64,000 nucleotides of DNA from Bacteroidota bacterium (lineage in GTDB: Bacteria > Bacteroidota > Bacteroidia > Chitinophagales > Chitinophagaceae), in NCBI GenBank assembly GCA_016868455.1, contig VGGV01000004.1, forward strand, positions 1 through 64,000. The letters are read 5' to 3'. A program made the position numbers and the translations under genes. The notes under the pieces were generated by a model that saw only the letters and a list, made by a program, of their open reading frames with translations, had not been told where the DNA came from and made no database searches. Of this stretch, positions 17,235 through 26,146 are shown piece after piece (the first letter of the stretch is position 1; the number at the start of each line of letters is the position of its first letter).

Positions 17235-18971
17235 TTACGCTGCATATTTTCTCTTTCTGATCTCCTGGTAAAACCAGCCAAAAACCACCAGCAGCAATAC
17301 CGGCAAGGCAATATTGATGAGCTGCCAGGTGGTTTGTTGTTCTTTCACTTTTTGTCCATCCAGCAAGCGGAGAACTATGTCTTTATTTCTTGTTTCAATA
17401 ATACCCGGTTTATTCACCAGGTATTCCAGGCAGTTGAGCAAAAAATCACGGTTGGCAAACTGGTATTCAAACTGAGAGCCAACTGTGTAAAAATTTTGAC
17501 CCATTGGTAACGGTCCTTCTTGTGGTGAAACATCATTCAGCACCATATCACCATCAGCCGCTACGATAATTTTTCCATATCCATTGCCCTCGGGTAAAAA
17601 ACTACTTCCGGCAGCGGCAAGGCTGTCCAGTTGGGAACGGGAGGCCCTGTTTCGGTACAGCGATGTGAACTTACCCTCCAGCAACATAGCTACAGGGATA
17701 TCCCTTTTATTAAACTTGATATCTTTCGGAACATTTTTATTCTCATTCAGACTAATCAGGGCTGGAGTGCTGATAATCCGGGAGTCTGCAGAACTGGAAA
17801 ACAGAACTGTTTTATTTACCCCTGGCGTGGCTATGGTATCAATCGAATTCACAAACCGTCCTGAAACAAGACCAATATTTTTATTGATCGTATGATTTCC
17901 CTTTGATTCGAATAAAGGATAATAGTTCCATTTCAAAAATTCAAACTGGGGATTTTGCATATCGCCACCTACCACAAAAGGCATATAATCACACTGCAGA
18001 TCCATTACAAGATCAGTATTTATGCGAACACCATAGCGAAACAGCTGGTCTGTAAGATTCAGGTTGCGATCAAAAGCTACTGTTTCCTTTATACTGCGCA
18101 GGCTATCTTGCTCAGCAATCAGGTTATCAATAAAGCAAAGCAGTTTTCCTCCCCGCATCAGGTATTGATCAATCTTTAGTTTTTCTTGTTCAGAAAATTG
18201 GAGTGTAGGTTTAACGATCATAAATACGTCTATCCTTCCTTTATCATTGATATCCGTAGATAGTTTACTATGCTTATTAAGATCGAAAACACCAAGCTGG
18301 TAGTCATTTTTCAGTGCATCCTGAATGCCATACGTATTCGCATCAACCGGCTCTCCGTTTCCTATGGAATAGGCCACATGTGGCTTCTCTGTCGTAATTA
18401 ACCCGTCTAAAGCTTTTGCAAACTGGTACTCCATTAATGCCTCAGCACTGTTCATTTCAACAGGAGTGATCATTCTCTTCCCGCCGGAATACAGATTAAC
18501 AAGAGTTTGTTTGCCCTTATAACGCATCAGTGCAACAGGATATACTCTTTTATTTTCCTGCCCTTCGGCTACCTGCACAGTAAGATTGATTGCATTGGCG
18601 CCCAGGCCAATCAGTGTATCCTCATAAGTTCTGCCGGGTGTATCAGGTATTTCTTCCTGTGGTGAAATAAATCTGTAATGTAGCTTAGCACCATTCCTGT
18701 CTTTCATCAATTGCAAAAACTCATTGGTGCTATTGGCCAGTTTCTTAAATCCGGCAGGAAACTGACCTTTCAAAAACACATCTATCTGCACATCATCCTC
18801 CAGGTTCTTCAGCAGATCTTTGGTGGCTTTACTAAGTGTATATCTTTTTTCCTTGGTCAGGTCAACCCGTAGCTGCAGAAAGGAAGCCAGGAGGTTTACT
18901 GCAAGCACCAGCACCAGCAGCATGACCCACCCGTACTTTGAAACAACTATTTTATTCAACAGCTTTTTCAT
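17235..18971 (-). CDS. gldG: gliding-motility ABC transporter auxiliary protein GldG
   Basis: 578 residues. An N-terminal membrane anchor (WVMLLVLVLAVNLLASFL) is followed by LRVDLTKEKRYTLSKATK, the typical opening of GldG and related ABC-2-associated proteins. A long periplasmic part with a GATase-like fold follows (HVAYSIGNGEP; KLLCFIDNLIAEQDSL), and a C-terminal membrane helix comes before the basic tail. GldG works with GldF and the ATPase GldA in the ABC system needed for gliding in Flavobacterium. gldF ends one base upstream; gldA is not in this window. The presence of gldFG does not prove that the organism glides. Confidence 0.93.
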   Translation of the reverse strand: MKKLLNKIVVSKYGWVMLLVLVLAVNLLASFLQLRVDLTKEKRYTLSKATKDLLKNLEDDVQIDVFLKGQFPAGFKKLANSTNEFLQLMKDRNGAKLHYRFISPQEEIPDTPGRTYEDTLIGLGANAINLTVQVAEGQENKRVYPVALMRYKGKQTLVNLYSGGKRMITPVEMNSAEALMEYQFAKALDGLITTEKPHVAYSIGNGEPVDANTYGIQDALKNDYQLGVFDLNKHSKLSTDINDKGRIDVFMIVKPTLQFSEQEKLKIDQYLMRGGKLLCFIDNLIAEQDSLRSIKETVAFDRNLNLTDQLFRYGVRINTDLVMDLQCDYMPFVVGGDMQNPQFEFLKWNYYPLFESKGNHTINKNIGLVSGRFVNSIDTIATPGVNKTVLFSSSADSRIISTPALISLNENKNVPKDIKFNKRDIPVAMLLEGKFTSLYRNRASRSQLDSLAAAGSSFLPEGNGYGKIIVAADGDMVLNDVSPQEGPLPMGQNFYTVGSQFEYQFANRDFLLNCLEYLVNKPGIIETRNKDIVLRLLDGQKVKEQQTTWQLINIALPVLLLVVFGWFYQEIRKRKYAA

Positions 18972-18972
18972 A

Positions 18973-19698
18973 TTACCGCTTAAGCAGGTTCCTGCTGGTT
19001 ATAACCAGGAATAAAAAAATCAGTGATAAAAAATAAACAATGTCCCTTGCATCAATCAATCCGCGGCTGATGCTCCGGTAATGAAAATCAATCCCGGCCA
19101 TCTCCACATAATAATCCGTTCCGTTGCTGAGCGCCGGCAGTTTACTGATGGCATTGAAGCCATAGTACAACAGGGCGCAGCCCAGCAAACCCGAAATAAA
19201 GGCGATCACTGCATTATTGGTAAAGCTGCTGCAGCAAATACAAATCGCCGTAAATACAGCAGCAAGAAAGAATAATCCGGTATAAGCCCCGATGGTGGCC
19301 CCCATGTCAATACCCTGGCCGGCTGAAAGCCTTTGCATCGAAATAATGTAAACAACAGTGGGAAGCAGGGCAATGAACACTACGATCAGGCTGCCCAGGT
19401 ATTTTCCCCATACAATCTGCCCGCGGCTGAGCGGCCGGGTTTGAAGTATCTCAAATGTGCCTGTTTTAAATTCCTCTGCAAAGCTGCGCATGGTAATAGC
19501 AGGAATCAGCAGCAGTAAAACCCAGGGGGCCAGTTGAAAGAACCGGTCGAGTGTGGCATAACCAAATTCAAAAATATTGTCCCGGAAGAAGAAAAGCATC
19601 AGCCCGTTCACTAAAAGGAAAACGATAATGGCAATATAACCGGTAAGGCTGCTGAAAAACTGGCGGAGTTCTTTTTTACAAACGGACCACATAGGCAT
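18973..19698 (-). CDS. gldF: gliding-motility ABC transporter permease GldF
   Basis: About 241 residues from the ATG at 19698 (19692 is equally possible). The true N-terminus should be near WSVCKKELRQFFSSLTGYIAI, the usual start of ABC-2-type permeases of this family; an upstream in-frame ATG at 19734 is less likely. Six hydrophobic segments are visible, with the conserved AITMRSFAEEFKTGTFEILQTRPL between helices 2 and 3. It forms the membrane channel partner of GldG, whose start codon follows one base after the stop. An iscA-operon terminator separates it from the genes upstream. Confidence 0.92.
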   Translation of the reverse strand: MPMWSVCKKELRQFFSSLTGYIAIIVFLLVNGLMLFFFRDNIFEFGYATLDRFFQLAPWVLLLLIPAITMRSFAEEFKTGTFEILQTRPLSRGQIVWGKYLGSLIVVFIALLPTVVYIISMQRLSAGQGIDMGATIGAYTGLFFLAAVFTAICICCSSFTNNAVIAFISGLLGCALLYYGFNAISKLPALSNGTDYYVEMAGIDFHYRSISRGLIDARDIVYFLSLIFLFLVITSRNLLKR

Positions 19699-19820
19699 GG
19701 ACAATGGTGCAAAATAAGTAATAAACAGGTACAAGGCTCAACAATCAGGGCACAAGAGAATCCTAAAGTACAGGACTCATTACACTACCCCGGCCCACAT
19801 TCTGAAGAAATTTCTCATAA

Positions 19821-19850
19821 AAAATCCTTCCGCAAATACGAAAGGATTTT
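19821..19850 (-). terminator. terminator of the isc genes
   Basis: AAAATCCTT and AAGGATTTT form a stem. On the minus strand it is followed by TTTTTTATGAG. It lies 33 bases after the iscA stop. Confidence 0.8.
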
Positions 19851-19882
19851 CTATTGTCAAGTTCGGGGTAAAACAGGTATTG

Positions 19883-20287
19883 TTAAACCGCAAAGCTCTC
19901 CCCGCATCCGCAGGTGCGGCTGGCATTGGGGTTACTGAAATAAAAACCTTTGCCGTTAAGGCCATCAGAAAAATCAAGTGTGGTGTTAACGAGGTAAAGA
20001 AAACTTTTCAGGTCAGTAACCACTTTTACACCATTATCTTCAAACACCTGGTCCATGGGTTTCTGTTCATTGTCAAAATCAAGCTTATAGCTAAGACCGG
20101 AACATCCGCCACCCACTACCCCCACCCTTAAAAAATAAGAAGGGTCATTGGCAATGCCTGCATCAGCCATCAGCTGCTGCACTTTAGCCTTTGCCTTATC
20201 GCTGATGTAAATTGAATTGGCCTCCCCGCCTCCGCCAGCTGGCGGAGGGTTCTGGGTTTCTGATAGTATAGCGTTTTCTTTACCCAT
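19883..20287 (-). CDS. iscA: A-type iron-sulfur cluster carrier (IscA/ErpA-like)
   Basis: 134 residues. A-type carriers accept Fe-S clusters from the scaffold and deliver them to target enzymes. The three cluster-binding cysteines are visible: C62 in GGGCSGLSY, then C126 and C128 in RTCGCGESF. The family core starts at residue 26 (IYISDKAKAKVQQLM). The first 25 residues are odd: NPPPAGGGGEA (13-23) is encoded by a perfect CCTCCGCC/GGCGGAGG palindrome, so a mobile palindrome appears to have been absorbed into the N-terminal tail. It is last in iscS-iscU-iscA, followed by a terminator at 19821-19850. Confidence 0.93.
   Translation of the reverse strand: MGKENAILSETQNPPPAGGGGEANSIYISDKAKAKVQQLMADAGIANDPSYFLRVGVVGGGCSGLSYKLDFDNEQKPMDQVFEDNGVKVVTDLKSFLYLVNTTLDFSDGLNGKGFYFSNPNASRTCGCGESFAV
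20229..20248. repeat. palindrome inside iscA, read in frame
   Basis: CCTCCGCCAGCTGGCGGAGG is a perfect 20-base palindrome next to GGCCTCCCCG. It is read as PPPAGGGGEA in the IscA N-terminal tail. The flanking GAGGCC and the GGEA peptide tie it to the G-rich family in leuS and ileS. Confidence 0.75.
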
Positions 20288-20315
20288 TAGTAAATTCTGT
20301 TCTTTAGGATTCTAA

Positions 20316-20366
20316 AGCTCCTCTTTCGGAGGGCCTGCCTGCCGGACAGGCAGGGTTAGGGGAGGC
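20316..20366. repeat. composite palindrome cluster between iscU and iscA
   Basis: CCTCTTTCGGAGG is followed by GCCTGCCTGCCGGACAGGCAGG and then GGTTAGGGGAGGCC. Two palindrome families are nested here. The outer edge touches the iscU stop codon, so the TAG at 20367-20369 abuts the element's first bases. It could affect iscU-iscA mRNA processing. Confidence 0.7.
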
Positions 20367-20786
20367 CTAATGCACCACTCCTTCTTCAAACTTCAGCTCC
20401 GGCATACCGTTCTTTTTGCGGTAATCATTTATCGCTGCTTTGATAGCATCTTCTGCCAGCACGGAGCAGTGAATTTTTACCGGGGGCAGGTTCAGCTCTT
20501 CTACTATTTCCATATTGTCAATCTTCACTGCATCGTCAATACTTTTGCCTTTCAGCCACTCGGTAGAAAGTGAAGAAGAAGCAATGGCTGAGCCGCAGCC
20601 AAAGGTTTTAAATTTGGCCTCTTTAATTACGCCGGTCGCTTCATCCACTTCAATCTGCAGGCGCATAACATCGCCGCACTCAGGTGCGCCTACCAGACCG
20701 GTGCCCACATTTTGTTTGCTTTTATCCAGTGTTCCCACATTTTTGGGATTCTGGTAGTGGTCGATTACTTTTTCACTGTATGCCAT
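20367..20786 (-). CDS. iscU: iron-sulfur cluster scaffold IscU
   Basis: 139 residues. IscU receives sulfur from IscS and assembles [2Fe-2S] and [4Fe-4S] clusters. The three ligand cysteines are C37 in GAPECGDVM (with the conserved Asp two residues on), C64 in FGCGSAIASSS and C107 in IHCSVLAEDAI. The chaperone-recognition LPPVK motif is present (residues 100-104). The stop is TAG, directly against the palindrome cluster 20316-20366. It is 103 bases downstream of iscS; the gap is AT-rich. No hscA/hscB or ferredoxin gene follows. Confidence 0.96.
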   Translation of the reverse strand: MAYSEKVIDHYQNPKNVGTLDKSKQNVGTGLVGAPECGDVMRLQIEVDEATGVIKEAKFKTFGCGSAIASSSLSTEWLKGKSIDDAVKIDNMEIVEELNLPPVKIHCSVLAEDAIKAAINDYRKKNGMPELKFEEGVVH

Positions 20787-20889
20787 AATAATAAATTTAT
20801 AATGTAAACTTTTAAATATTAAATATAAAACTGCGACCTGTTAAATAAACCCTTTACATTTATCATTTTTCATCTTGCGTTTTACATTT

Positions 20890-22107
20890 TTAGTGATGCG
20901 CCCATTCAATAGTGTTCAGATCAATTCCTTCCTTATACATCTCCCAAAGCGGACTCATCTCCCTCAATTTATTCGCCGTATTCGTTACCTGTTCTATTGT
21001 ATAATCAATCTGCTCTTCGGTAGTAAACCTGCCCAGCCCGAATCGCAGCGAACTATGTGCCAGGTCATCCCCCAGCCCCAGCGCCTTCAGCACATAGGAT
21101 GGCTCCAGCGATGCTGAGGTACAGGCCGAGCCCGATGAAACGGCAATATTTTTATTAAAGCCCATCATCAGCCCTTCACCTTCCACATATTTGAAAGAAA
21201 TATTGGTTACATGCGGCAGCCGGTGCCCTTTATCCCCGTTCAGGTAGGCCTCTTCAATAGTAAGCAGGGTATTTTCAAGTTTATCCCTCAGTTTGCTGAG
21301 CCGGGCCGACTCTTCAGTCATTTCATACATGCACAGTTCACAGGCCTTGCCAAAGCCCACAATACCCGGCACATTCAGCGTACCGCTTCTCATTCCCCGC
21401 TCATGACCGCCGCCATCCAATTGAGCAGTTACTTTCACACGGGGGGTTTTGCGGCGCACATATAAAGCGCCCACGCCTTTTGGACCATACATTTTGTGTG
21501 CAGTAAAGGCCATCAGGTCTATGCCGTCTTTATTTACATCCACGGGTATTTTTCCAACCGCCTGTGTGGCATCGCTGAACACAAGCACCCCGTGCTTTTT
21601 AGCAATGGCGCTGATTTCCTTCACCGGCATCACCGTGCCAATTTCATTATTGGCATACATTATGGCGATCAGGATGGTGGTAGGTTTGATGGCTGCTTCC
21701 ACATCGGCAGGATCCACCAGCCCGTTATCTTTCACTTTCAGATAGGTTACCTCTCCGCCTTCTTTTTCTATATGCTTGCAGGTATCCAGTACTGCCTTAT
21801 GCTCGATATTGCAGGTTATGATATGATTGCCCTTGCTGGCATACATTTCAAACACCCCTTTTATAGCAAGGTTATCGGCTTCAGTGGCGCCGGAAGTAAA
21901 GATGATCTCTTTGGGGTCCGCGCCCACCAGCCTGGCCACCTGCTCCCGGGCATAGTCAACAGCCTCTTCGGCCTGCCAGCCAAAAGGATGGTTACGGCTG
22001 GCTGCATTGCCGAAACTATTGGTGAAATAAGGCAGCATGGTTTCCACCACCCTCGGATCGCAGGGTGTGGTGGCATTATGGTCTAAATAAATGGGAAATT
22101 GCAGCAT
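20890..22107 (-). CDS. iscS: cysteine desulfurase IscS
   Basis: 405 residues. The PLP enzyme converts cysteine to alanine and an enzyme persulfide that feeds Fe-S cluster and thio-cofactor synthesis. The substrate region [14 protein letters not shown] opens the protein. The pyridoxal lysine is K205 in [11 protein letters not shown]. The mobile catalytic cysteine is C329 in [10 protein letters not shown], whose long loop is of the IscS rather than SufS type. It is the first gene of iscS-iscU-iscA. The leader upstream is short, and the next gene in the other direction (epimerase) begins 128 bases away. Confidence 0.96.
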   Translation of the reverse strand: MLQFPIYLDHNATTPCDPRVVETMLPYFTNSFGNAASRNHPFGWQAEEAVDYAREQVARLVGADPKEIIFTSGATEADNLAIKGVFEMYASKGNHIITCNIEHKAVLDTCKHIEKEGGEVTYLKVKDNGLVDPADVEAAIKPTTILIAIMYANNEIGTVMPVKEISAIAKKHGVLVFSDATQAVGKIPVDVNKDGIDLMAFTAHKMYGPKGVGALYVRRKTPRVKVTAQLDGGGHERGMRSGTLNVPGIVGFGKACELCMYEMTEESARLSKLRDKLENTLLTIEEAYLNGDKGHRLPHVTNISFKYVEGEGLMMGFNKNIAVSSGSACTSASLEPSYVLKALGLGDDLAHSSLRFGLGRFTTEEQIDYTIEQVTNTANKLREMSPLWEMYKEGIDLNTIEWAHH

Positions 22108-22235
22108 AGTTCACTTTCCTCGCTGTTTTTGTTTCTGTAAACACGAAATTAGCTCAAAATGTTCTGAATGAAAGGGCCAATTTGACCTGGCCGGCTGATT
22201 TTCCGGCTTTCGGAAAGTCGTTATCTTACATCTTT

Positions 22236-22637
22236 ATGCAAAAAATAGAACATATCGGCATCGCCGTTAAAAACCTTGAGGAAGCCATACCCCGGTTTGA
22301 AAAGCTGCTGAATACTCCCTGCTATAAAACCGAAACCGTTGAAACGGAAAAAGTGAACACCGCCTTTTTTCAAACAGGGCCCAATAAGGTGGAACTGCTG
22401 GAAAGCACTGTGCCCGACGGCATCATTGCCCGATTCATTGAAAAAAAGGGCGAAGGCCTGCACCATATCGCTTTTGAAGTGGCGGACATTGATGCTGCAA
22501 TGGAACGGCTGAAACAGGAAGGCTTTGTACTGCTAAATGATAAACCAAAAGAAGGGGCCGACAACAAGCTTATCTGCTTTCTGCACCCCAAACATACCAA
22601 CAGTACGCTGATAGAACTTTGTATGGAAAAACCATGA
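22236..22637 (+). CDS. mce: methylmalonyl-CoA epimerase
   Basis: 133 residues from the ATG at 22236, whose MQKIEHIGIAVKNLEEAIP is the exact family N-terminus; an in-frame ATG at 22182 is rejected. The VOC-fold enzyme interconverts (2R)- and (2S)-methylmalonyl-CoA. Metal ligands are the histidine in EHIGIAV, the glutamate/histidine segment GLHHIAFEV, and the glutamate in STLIELCM at the end. Together with the B12-binding mutase subunit at 7043 it indicates a propionate or succinate-methylmalonyl route. It is divergent from iscS. Confidence 0.94.
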   Translation: MQKIEHIGIAVKNLEEAIPRFEKLLNTPCYKTETVETEKVNTAFFQTGPNKVELLESTVPDGIIARFIEKKGEGLHHIAFEVADIDAAMERLKQEGFVLLNDKPKEGADNKLICFLHPKHTNSTLIELCMEKP

Positions 22638-22650
22638 TCCGGCCCCGGCC

Positions 22651-23208
22651 CTATTCGTCTGTTTTCATCTTCTTATCAAACTCCTTCTGCATTTCATTTT
22701 CCTTCAGCTTCATGTTGTTTTTCCGGGCAAAGGCTTTCTGGGCATTTTGAAACCGGGCATCGTAGCCCTTTTCCTCTTCCCCTACTTTCCTTACAATATC
22801 CTGAATTCTTTCCTCTGTTTCAGTTAATGTTCCGTCCTGCTCACTCCGGAGGTGAAGGATATCCCGGTAATCCCTGTCGAACATTTTTTGATAAAACCCA
22901 AAAAGGCTTGCTGCTGCATCCCGCAGCGAAGAGTCGCCTTTATACGGCGGCATCCCTTTTATTTCAGTGATCATCGCACCTGTTTGCCTTACATATTTAT
23001 CCAGCAGCCGCTCGGCTGAATCCAAATCGCTCTGCGCTGCTTCCACCAAGGTCATGATGTTCCGCATCAGGGTGGTCTGACGGGAAACAATATAATCGTT
23101 GTACTCTACGGCTGATTTGTAGGTAATACCGTTGGCGCCTTTGGCAGGTTTGCTTTTACAGGAACCGGTGACGGATGCAAGGGCCAGAATAACAAGCAGG
23201 CATCTCAT
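22651..23208 (-). CDS. lipoprotein of unknown function
   Basis: 185 residues. The signal MRCLLVILALASVTGSC ends in a lipobox cysteine near residue 17, so it should be a lipid-anchored envelope protein. The mature part is almost wholly helical and charged: YKSAVEYNDYIVSRQTTLM, then a region rich in Glu, Lys and Gln ending KEFDKKMKTDE. The EYNDYIV opening recalls surface lipoproteins grouped as LIC11966-like, but I am not certain. The stop codon is TAG. It converges with the epimerase gene, with 13 bases between the stops. Confidence 0.75.
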   Translation of the reverse strand: MRCLLVILALASVTGSCKSKPAKGANGITYKSAVEYNDYIVSRQTTLMRNIMTLVEAAQSDLDSAERLLDKYVRQTGAMITEIKGMPPYKGDSSLRDAAASLFGFYQKMFDRDYRDILHLRSEQDGTLTETEERIQDIVRKVGEEEKGYDARFQNAQKAFARKNNMKLKENEMQKEFDKKMKTDE

Positions 23209-23334
23209 AGCAGGGTTTTTAGTTTTTCAAATGTAACGATGTAATTGATACAGGAAAAACCTGCCGCATCTTTTTACCGTAAGTAGGGGCAGGCCCGGCG
23301 GGCCAATATTCATTAACCGGCTAAATAATTGTTT

Positions 23335-23769
23335 ATGAAAAAGAGATTTTATGTTTTCCTTCCCCTATTCCTGCTGCTGGTGGCAGCACGGCAGGTACAG
23401 GCACAGGAATCACTTTACAAAAGGCTGGGTGGTTATGATGCCATTGCAGCCGTAACGGATGATTTTATCAGCAAACTGGCCACTCATAAAGATCTGTCCC
23501 GTTTTTTTACCGGCGCCGGTGATGACAGCAAAAAAAGCATGCGCCAGCATATAGTGGATATGCTTTGCAATGTGAGCGGCGAGCCCTGTGTATATATGGG
23601 CCGCTCTATGAAAGACGCCCACAAAGGATTAAAAATTTCGGAAAACGACTGGAACATTACTGCCGGGTTGCTGGTTGAAACGCTGAACAAATTCAAAGTG
23701 CCGAAAAAAGAACAGGATGAATTGCTGGCGATTGTAAGCTCAGTAAAAAAAGATATTGTGGAGATGTGA
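23335..23769 (+). CDS. group 1 truncated haemoglobin with a signal peptide
   Basis: 144 residues from the ATG at 23335. Residues 1-24 (KKRFYVFLPLFLLLVAARQVQA) are a signal peptide. The globin domain begins ESLYKRLGGYDAIAAVTDDF, the standard start of the group 1 2-on-2 globins. The proximal haem histidine is H96 in MKDAHKGLKIS, and DLCN-like loop residues (DMLCNVSGEPCVYMGR) match the family. Such globins bind O2, CO or NO; an export signal is unusual, since most are cytoplasmic. Two cysteines (C78, C85) could form a disulfide in the periplasm. It is a single gene ending at a strong terminator. Confidence 0.9.
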   Translation: MKKRFYVFLPLFLLLVAARQVQAQESLYKRLGGYDAIAAVTDDFISKLATHKDLSRFFTGAGDDSKKSMRQHIVDMLCNVSGEPCVYMGRSMKDAHKGLKISENDWNITAGLLVETLNKFKVPKKEQDELLAIVSSVKKDIVEM

Positions 23770-23772
23770 AGA

Positions 23773-23792
23773 GGGGGCCCGGCCCCTTTTTT
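23773..23792 (+). terminator. terminator after the truncated globin gene
   Basis: GGGGGCCCGGCCCC followed by TTTTTTAT directly after the stop codon. It lies between the convergent globin gene and rnc. Confidence 0.7.
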
Positions 23793-23795
23793 ATA

Positions 23796-24545
23796 TTATG
23801 ATACTGTTTCGTCACCAGCCGAATCGGTGGTGGCAATGCCCAGGCGCTCTACCGCCACCTGGGCTGCAATTTGTGAAGCATCTTTCTTATTAAAGGCCCT
23901 TCCCTCACCGATCATTTCCCCGTCAAGCACAGCTGCCACTGTAAATAAACGGCGGCCGTTCTCCAGTTTTTCATTCAGCGTTTCAAACTCCAGCAGGCGG
24001 CCGTTTTTGTTTGCCCAGCCATAGAGTTTGTTTTTATGATTGATCTCAAGATTCTCCAGGTCATCCATGAACATATGCGGCATAAGGATGCATTCCATTA
24101 CCCATTTGGCCGTTTTTTTATAGCCCTGGTCAAGATAAATAGCCCCCACCAGCGCTTCAAGGGTATTGCCAAATATCTGGCTCGCTTTTAATGAGCCGTC
24201 CATTTTGTTGTACAGGGTAATTTTTTTAAGCCCCATGCGGACAGCAATTTCATTGAGCTGCTGCCGGTTTACCATTTTGCTGCGCATTTCGGTAAGAAAC
24301 CCCTCCTCCCGGTAAGGATATCTTTTAAAAAGATAATCGGCAATCAGGGCGCTGAGCACGGCATCACCCAGGTATTCCAGCCTTTCATTGTTTTCATCGG
24401 CCTTTTCTCTTACGGAACGGTGCGTAAGGGCTGTTTTGTAGAGGGAAAGATTGCCTGGTTTATAGCCCAGAATATTCTTGAGCTCTTTTTTAAAAGAGGA
24501 ACCTGAATGATCGCCTGAAAAGAATTTAAAAAAATCCACGGCCAT
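23796..24545 (-). CDS. rnc: ribonuclease III
   Basis: 249 residues. The enzyme cuts double-stranded RNA in rRNA and mRNA processing. The signature NERLEYLGDAVLSALIADYL carries the acidic catalytic residues; a second acidic site is in LEALVGAIYLDQGY. The C-terminal dsRNA-binding domain starts near residue 175 (NHKNKLYGWANKNG) and ends KKDASQIAAQVAVERLG. An N-terminal extension of ~20 residues precedes the core. It is downstream of acpP-fabF on the same strand, the common Bacteroidota order, with 74 bases after fabF. Confidence 0.96.
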   Translation of the reverse strand: MAVDFFKFFSGDHSGSSFKKELKNILGYKPGNLSLYKTALTHRSVREKADENNERLEYLGDAVLSALIADYLFKRYPYREEGFLTEMRSKMVNRQQLNEIAVRMGLKKITLYNKMDGSLKASQIFGNTLEALVGAIYLDQGYKKTAKWVMECILMPHMFMDDLENLEINHKNKLYGWANKNGRLLEFETLNEKLENGRRLFTVAAVLDGEMIGEGRAFNKKDASQIAAQVAVERLGIATTDSAGDETVS

Positions 24546-24619
24546 TAAGCTACGGAAAAGTTGACAAGTATAAAAGTTTAAAAGTTGAATGCTTCATTCC
24601 CTGACAACATATCAACCTC
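24546..24619. other. AT-rich simple sequence between rnc and fabF
   Basis: The stretch contains AAGTATAAAAGTTTAAAAGTTGAA, an AAAAGTT-type tandem. No gene or terminator is evident. It may be another simple intergenic repeat family. Confidence 0.35.
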
Positions 24620-25873
24620 TCAGCTTGTAAATTTTTTTACGATCACACAGGCATTGTGGCCGCCAAAGCCAAATGTATTGCTCAGGGCCGCCCTTACTGT
24701 ACGGTGCCGGGCCTTGTTGAAAGTAAAATTCAGCCGGGGGTCCAGTTCGGGGTCATCGGTAAAGTGATTGATAGTGGGCGGAACCACATCATGCAGCACT
24801 GCCTTGATGCTGGCTATGGCTTCAATTACACCGGCTGCTCCCAGGCAGTGACCTGTCATGGATTTAGTGGCGCTAATATTGAGTTTATAGGCATGATCGC
24901 CAAAAACCTGCGATATGGCTTTTACTTCTGCACCATCTCCAATGGGTGTTGATGTGCCGTGAGTATTGATATAATCAATTTCATCTGGTTTCATTCCGGC
25001 ATCATCCAGTGCAAGAAGCATTACATTTTTGGCGCCCAATCCTTCAGGATGCGGGGCTGTGATGTGATGTGCATCGGCAGTGGCCCCGCCACCGGCCACT
25101 TCACAATATATTTTTGCTCCTCTTGCTTTGGCATGCTCCAGTTCTTCCAGCACCAGCATGCCGGCAGCTTCCCCCATTACAAATCCGTCCCTGTCTTTAT
25201 CATAGGGACGGCTGGCGGTTTTAGGATCATCATTTCTTTCACTCATCGCCTTCATAGCATTGAACCCGCCAACACCGGCTTCGATGATAACAGCCTCACT
25301 CCCGCCGGTAAGTATGATGCTGGCCTTGTTCAGCCGGATGAGGTTATAGGCTTCTATAAGGGCATTGGTACTGCTGGCGCAGGCGCTTACCACGGCAAAA
25401 TTGGGCCCCCGCAGGTTATGCCGCATGCTGATTTGTCCTGCGGCAATATCCAGTATCATCTTGGGAATGAAAAAAGGGTTGAACCTTGGTGTGCCATCAC
25501 CCCGGGCAAAATCAATTACTTCATTTTGAAAAGTAATCAGGCCGCCGATGCCGCTGGCAAATACAACTCCTACCCGGTCGGGGTCTATATGATCTTTCGT
25601 AAAGCCGGCATCTGCCATGGCCTGGTCGCTTACCACAAGGGCAAACTGGGTAAAACGGTCAATTTTTCTGGCTTCTTTTCTATCAAGAAACTGTACAGGA
25701 TCAAAACCTTTTACCTCGCAGGCGAATTTTGTCCTGAATTTGGAAGCATCAAACAGCGTAATCATATCAGCGCCTGATACACCGGTTACCAGGCCATTCC
25801 AGTATTCTTCAACGGTATGACCCAACGGCGTAATGGCGCCCATGCCTGTAACTACTACCCGTTTTAACTCCAT
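24620..25873 (-). CDS. fabF: beta-ketoacyl-ACP synthase II
   Basis: 417 residues. The condensing enzyme extends acyl-ACP with malonyl-ACP in fatty-acid synthesis. The catalytic triad is C165 in VSACASSTNAL, the histidine in NTHGTSTPIGD and the histidine in KSMTGHCLGAAG. Length and ends are canonical (MELKRVVVTGMGAITPLG). It lies downstream of acpP, its carrier protein, separated by a 273-base gap that contains a terminator-like hairpin, so acpP may be expressed at a higher level than fabF. Confidence 0.97.
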   Translation of the reverse strand: MELKRVVVTGMGAITPLGHTVEEYWNGLVTGVSGADMITLFDASKFRTKFACEVKGFDPVQFLDRKEARKIDRFTQFALVVSDQAMADAGFTKDHIDPDRVGVVFASGIGGLITFQNEVIDFARGDGTPRFNPFFIPKMILDIAAGQISMRHNLRGPNFAVVSACASSTNALIEAYNLIRLNKASIILTGGSEAVIIEAGVGGFNAMKAMSERNDDPKTASRPYDKDRDGFVMGEAAGMLVLEELEHAKARGAKIYCEVAGGGATADAHHITAPHPEGLGAKNVMLLALDDAGMKPDEIDYINTHGTSTPIGDGAEVKAISQVFGDHAYKLNISATKSMTGHCLGAAGVIEAIASIKAVLHDVVPPTINHFTDDPELDPRLNFTFNKARHRTVRAALSNTFGFGGHNACVIVKKFTS

Positions 25874-26040
25874 AATTGAAGAATATTAGGTTCCTCAAAA
25901 CAACTTGTAATTTTTCATGCCGAAAATACACAACATAGGCATGAAAAATTACATCAAAGGTTCCTCCTGGCAAAAATTTCAAATAATATTTACAGCAGAA
26001 ATATACAATCTGTTTTTACAAAGACGGGGCCGGAATTAAA

Positions 26041-26075
26041 AACCGCCTTTGCTGTAGTAACAGTTAAAGGCGGTT
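26041..26075 (-). terminator. terminator or attenuator between acpP and fabF
   Basis: AACCGCCTTT and AAAGGCGGTT form a 10-bp stem. On the minus strand it is followed by TTTTTAATT. It follows the acpP stop by 72 bases and precedes fabF, so it probably makes a short abundant acpP transcript. Confidence 0.75.
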
Positions 26076-26146
26076 ATCGATGTTTTTATTTTCCCGCAGG
26101 GCGGGACAGGCGTCCCTGTTTATTCCACACTGCGAAACGATCATTT

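Noticed and set aside
21496-22086. Open frame opposite iscS
   Set aside because: It is the antisense of a complete iscS with lysine and cysteine motifs.
24959-25777. Long open frame on the plus strand opposite fabF
   Set aside because: fabF on the other strand is complete with its catalytic triad; the antisense frame has no recognisable domain.
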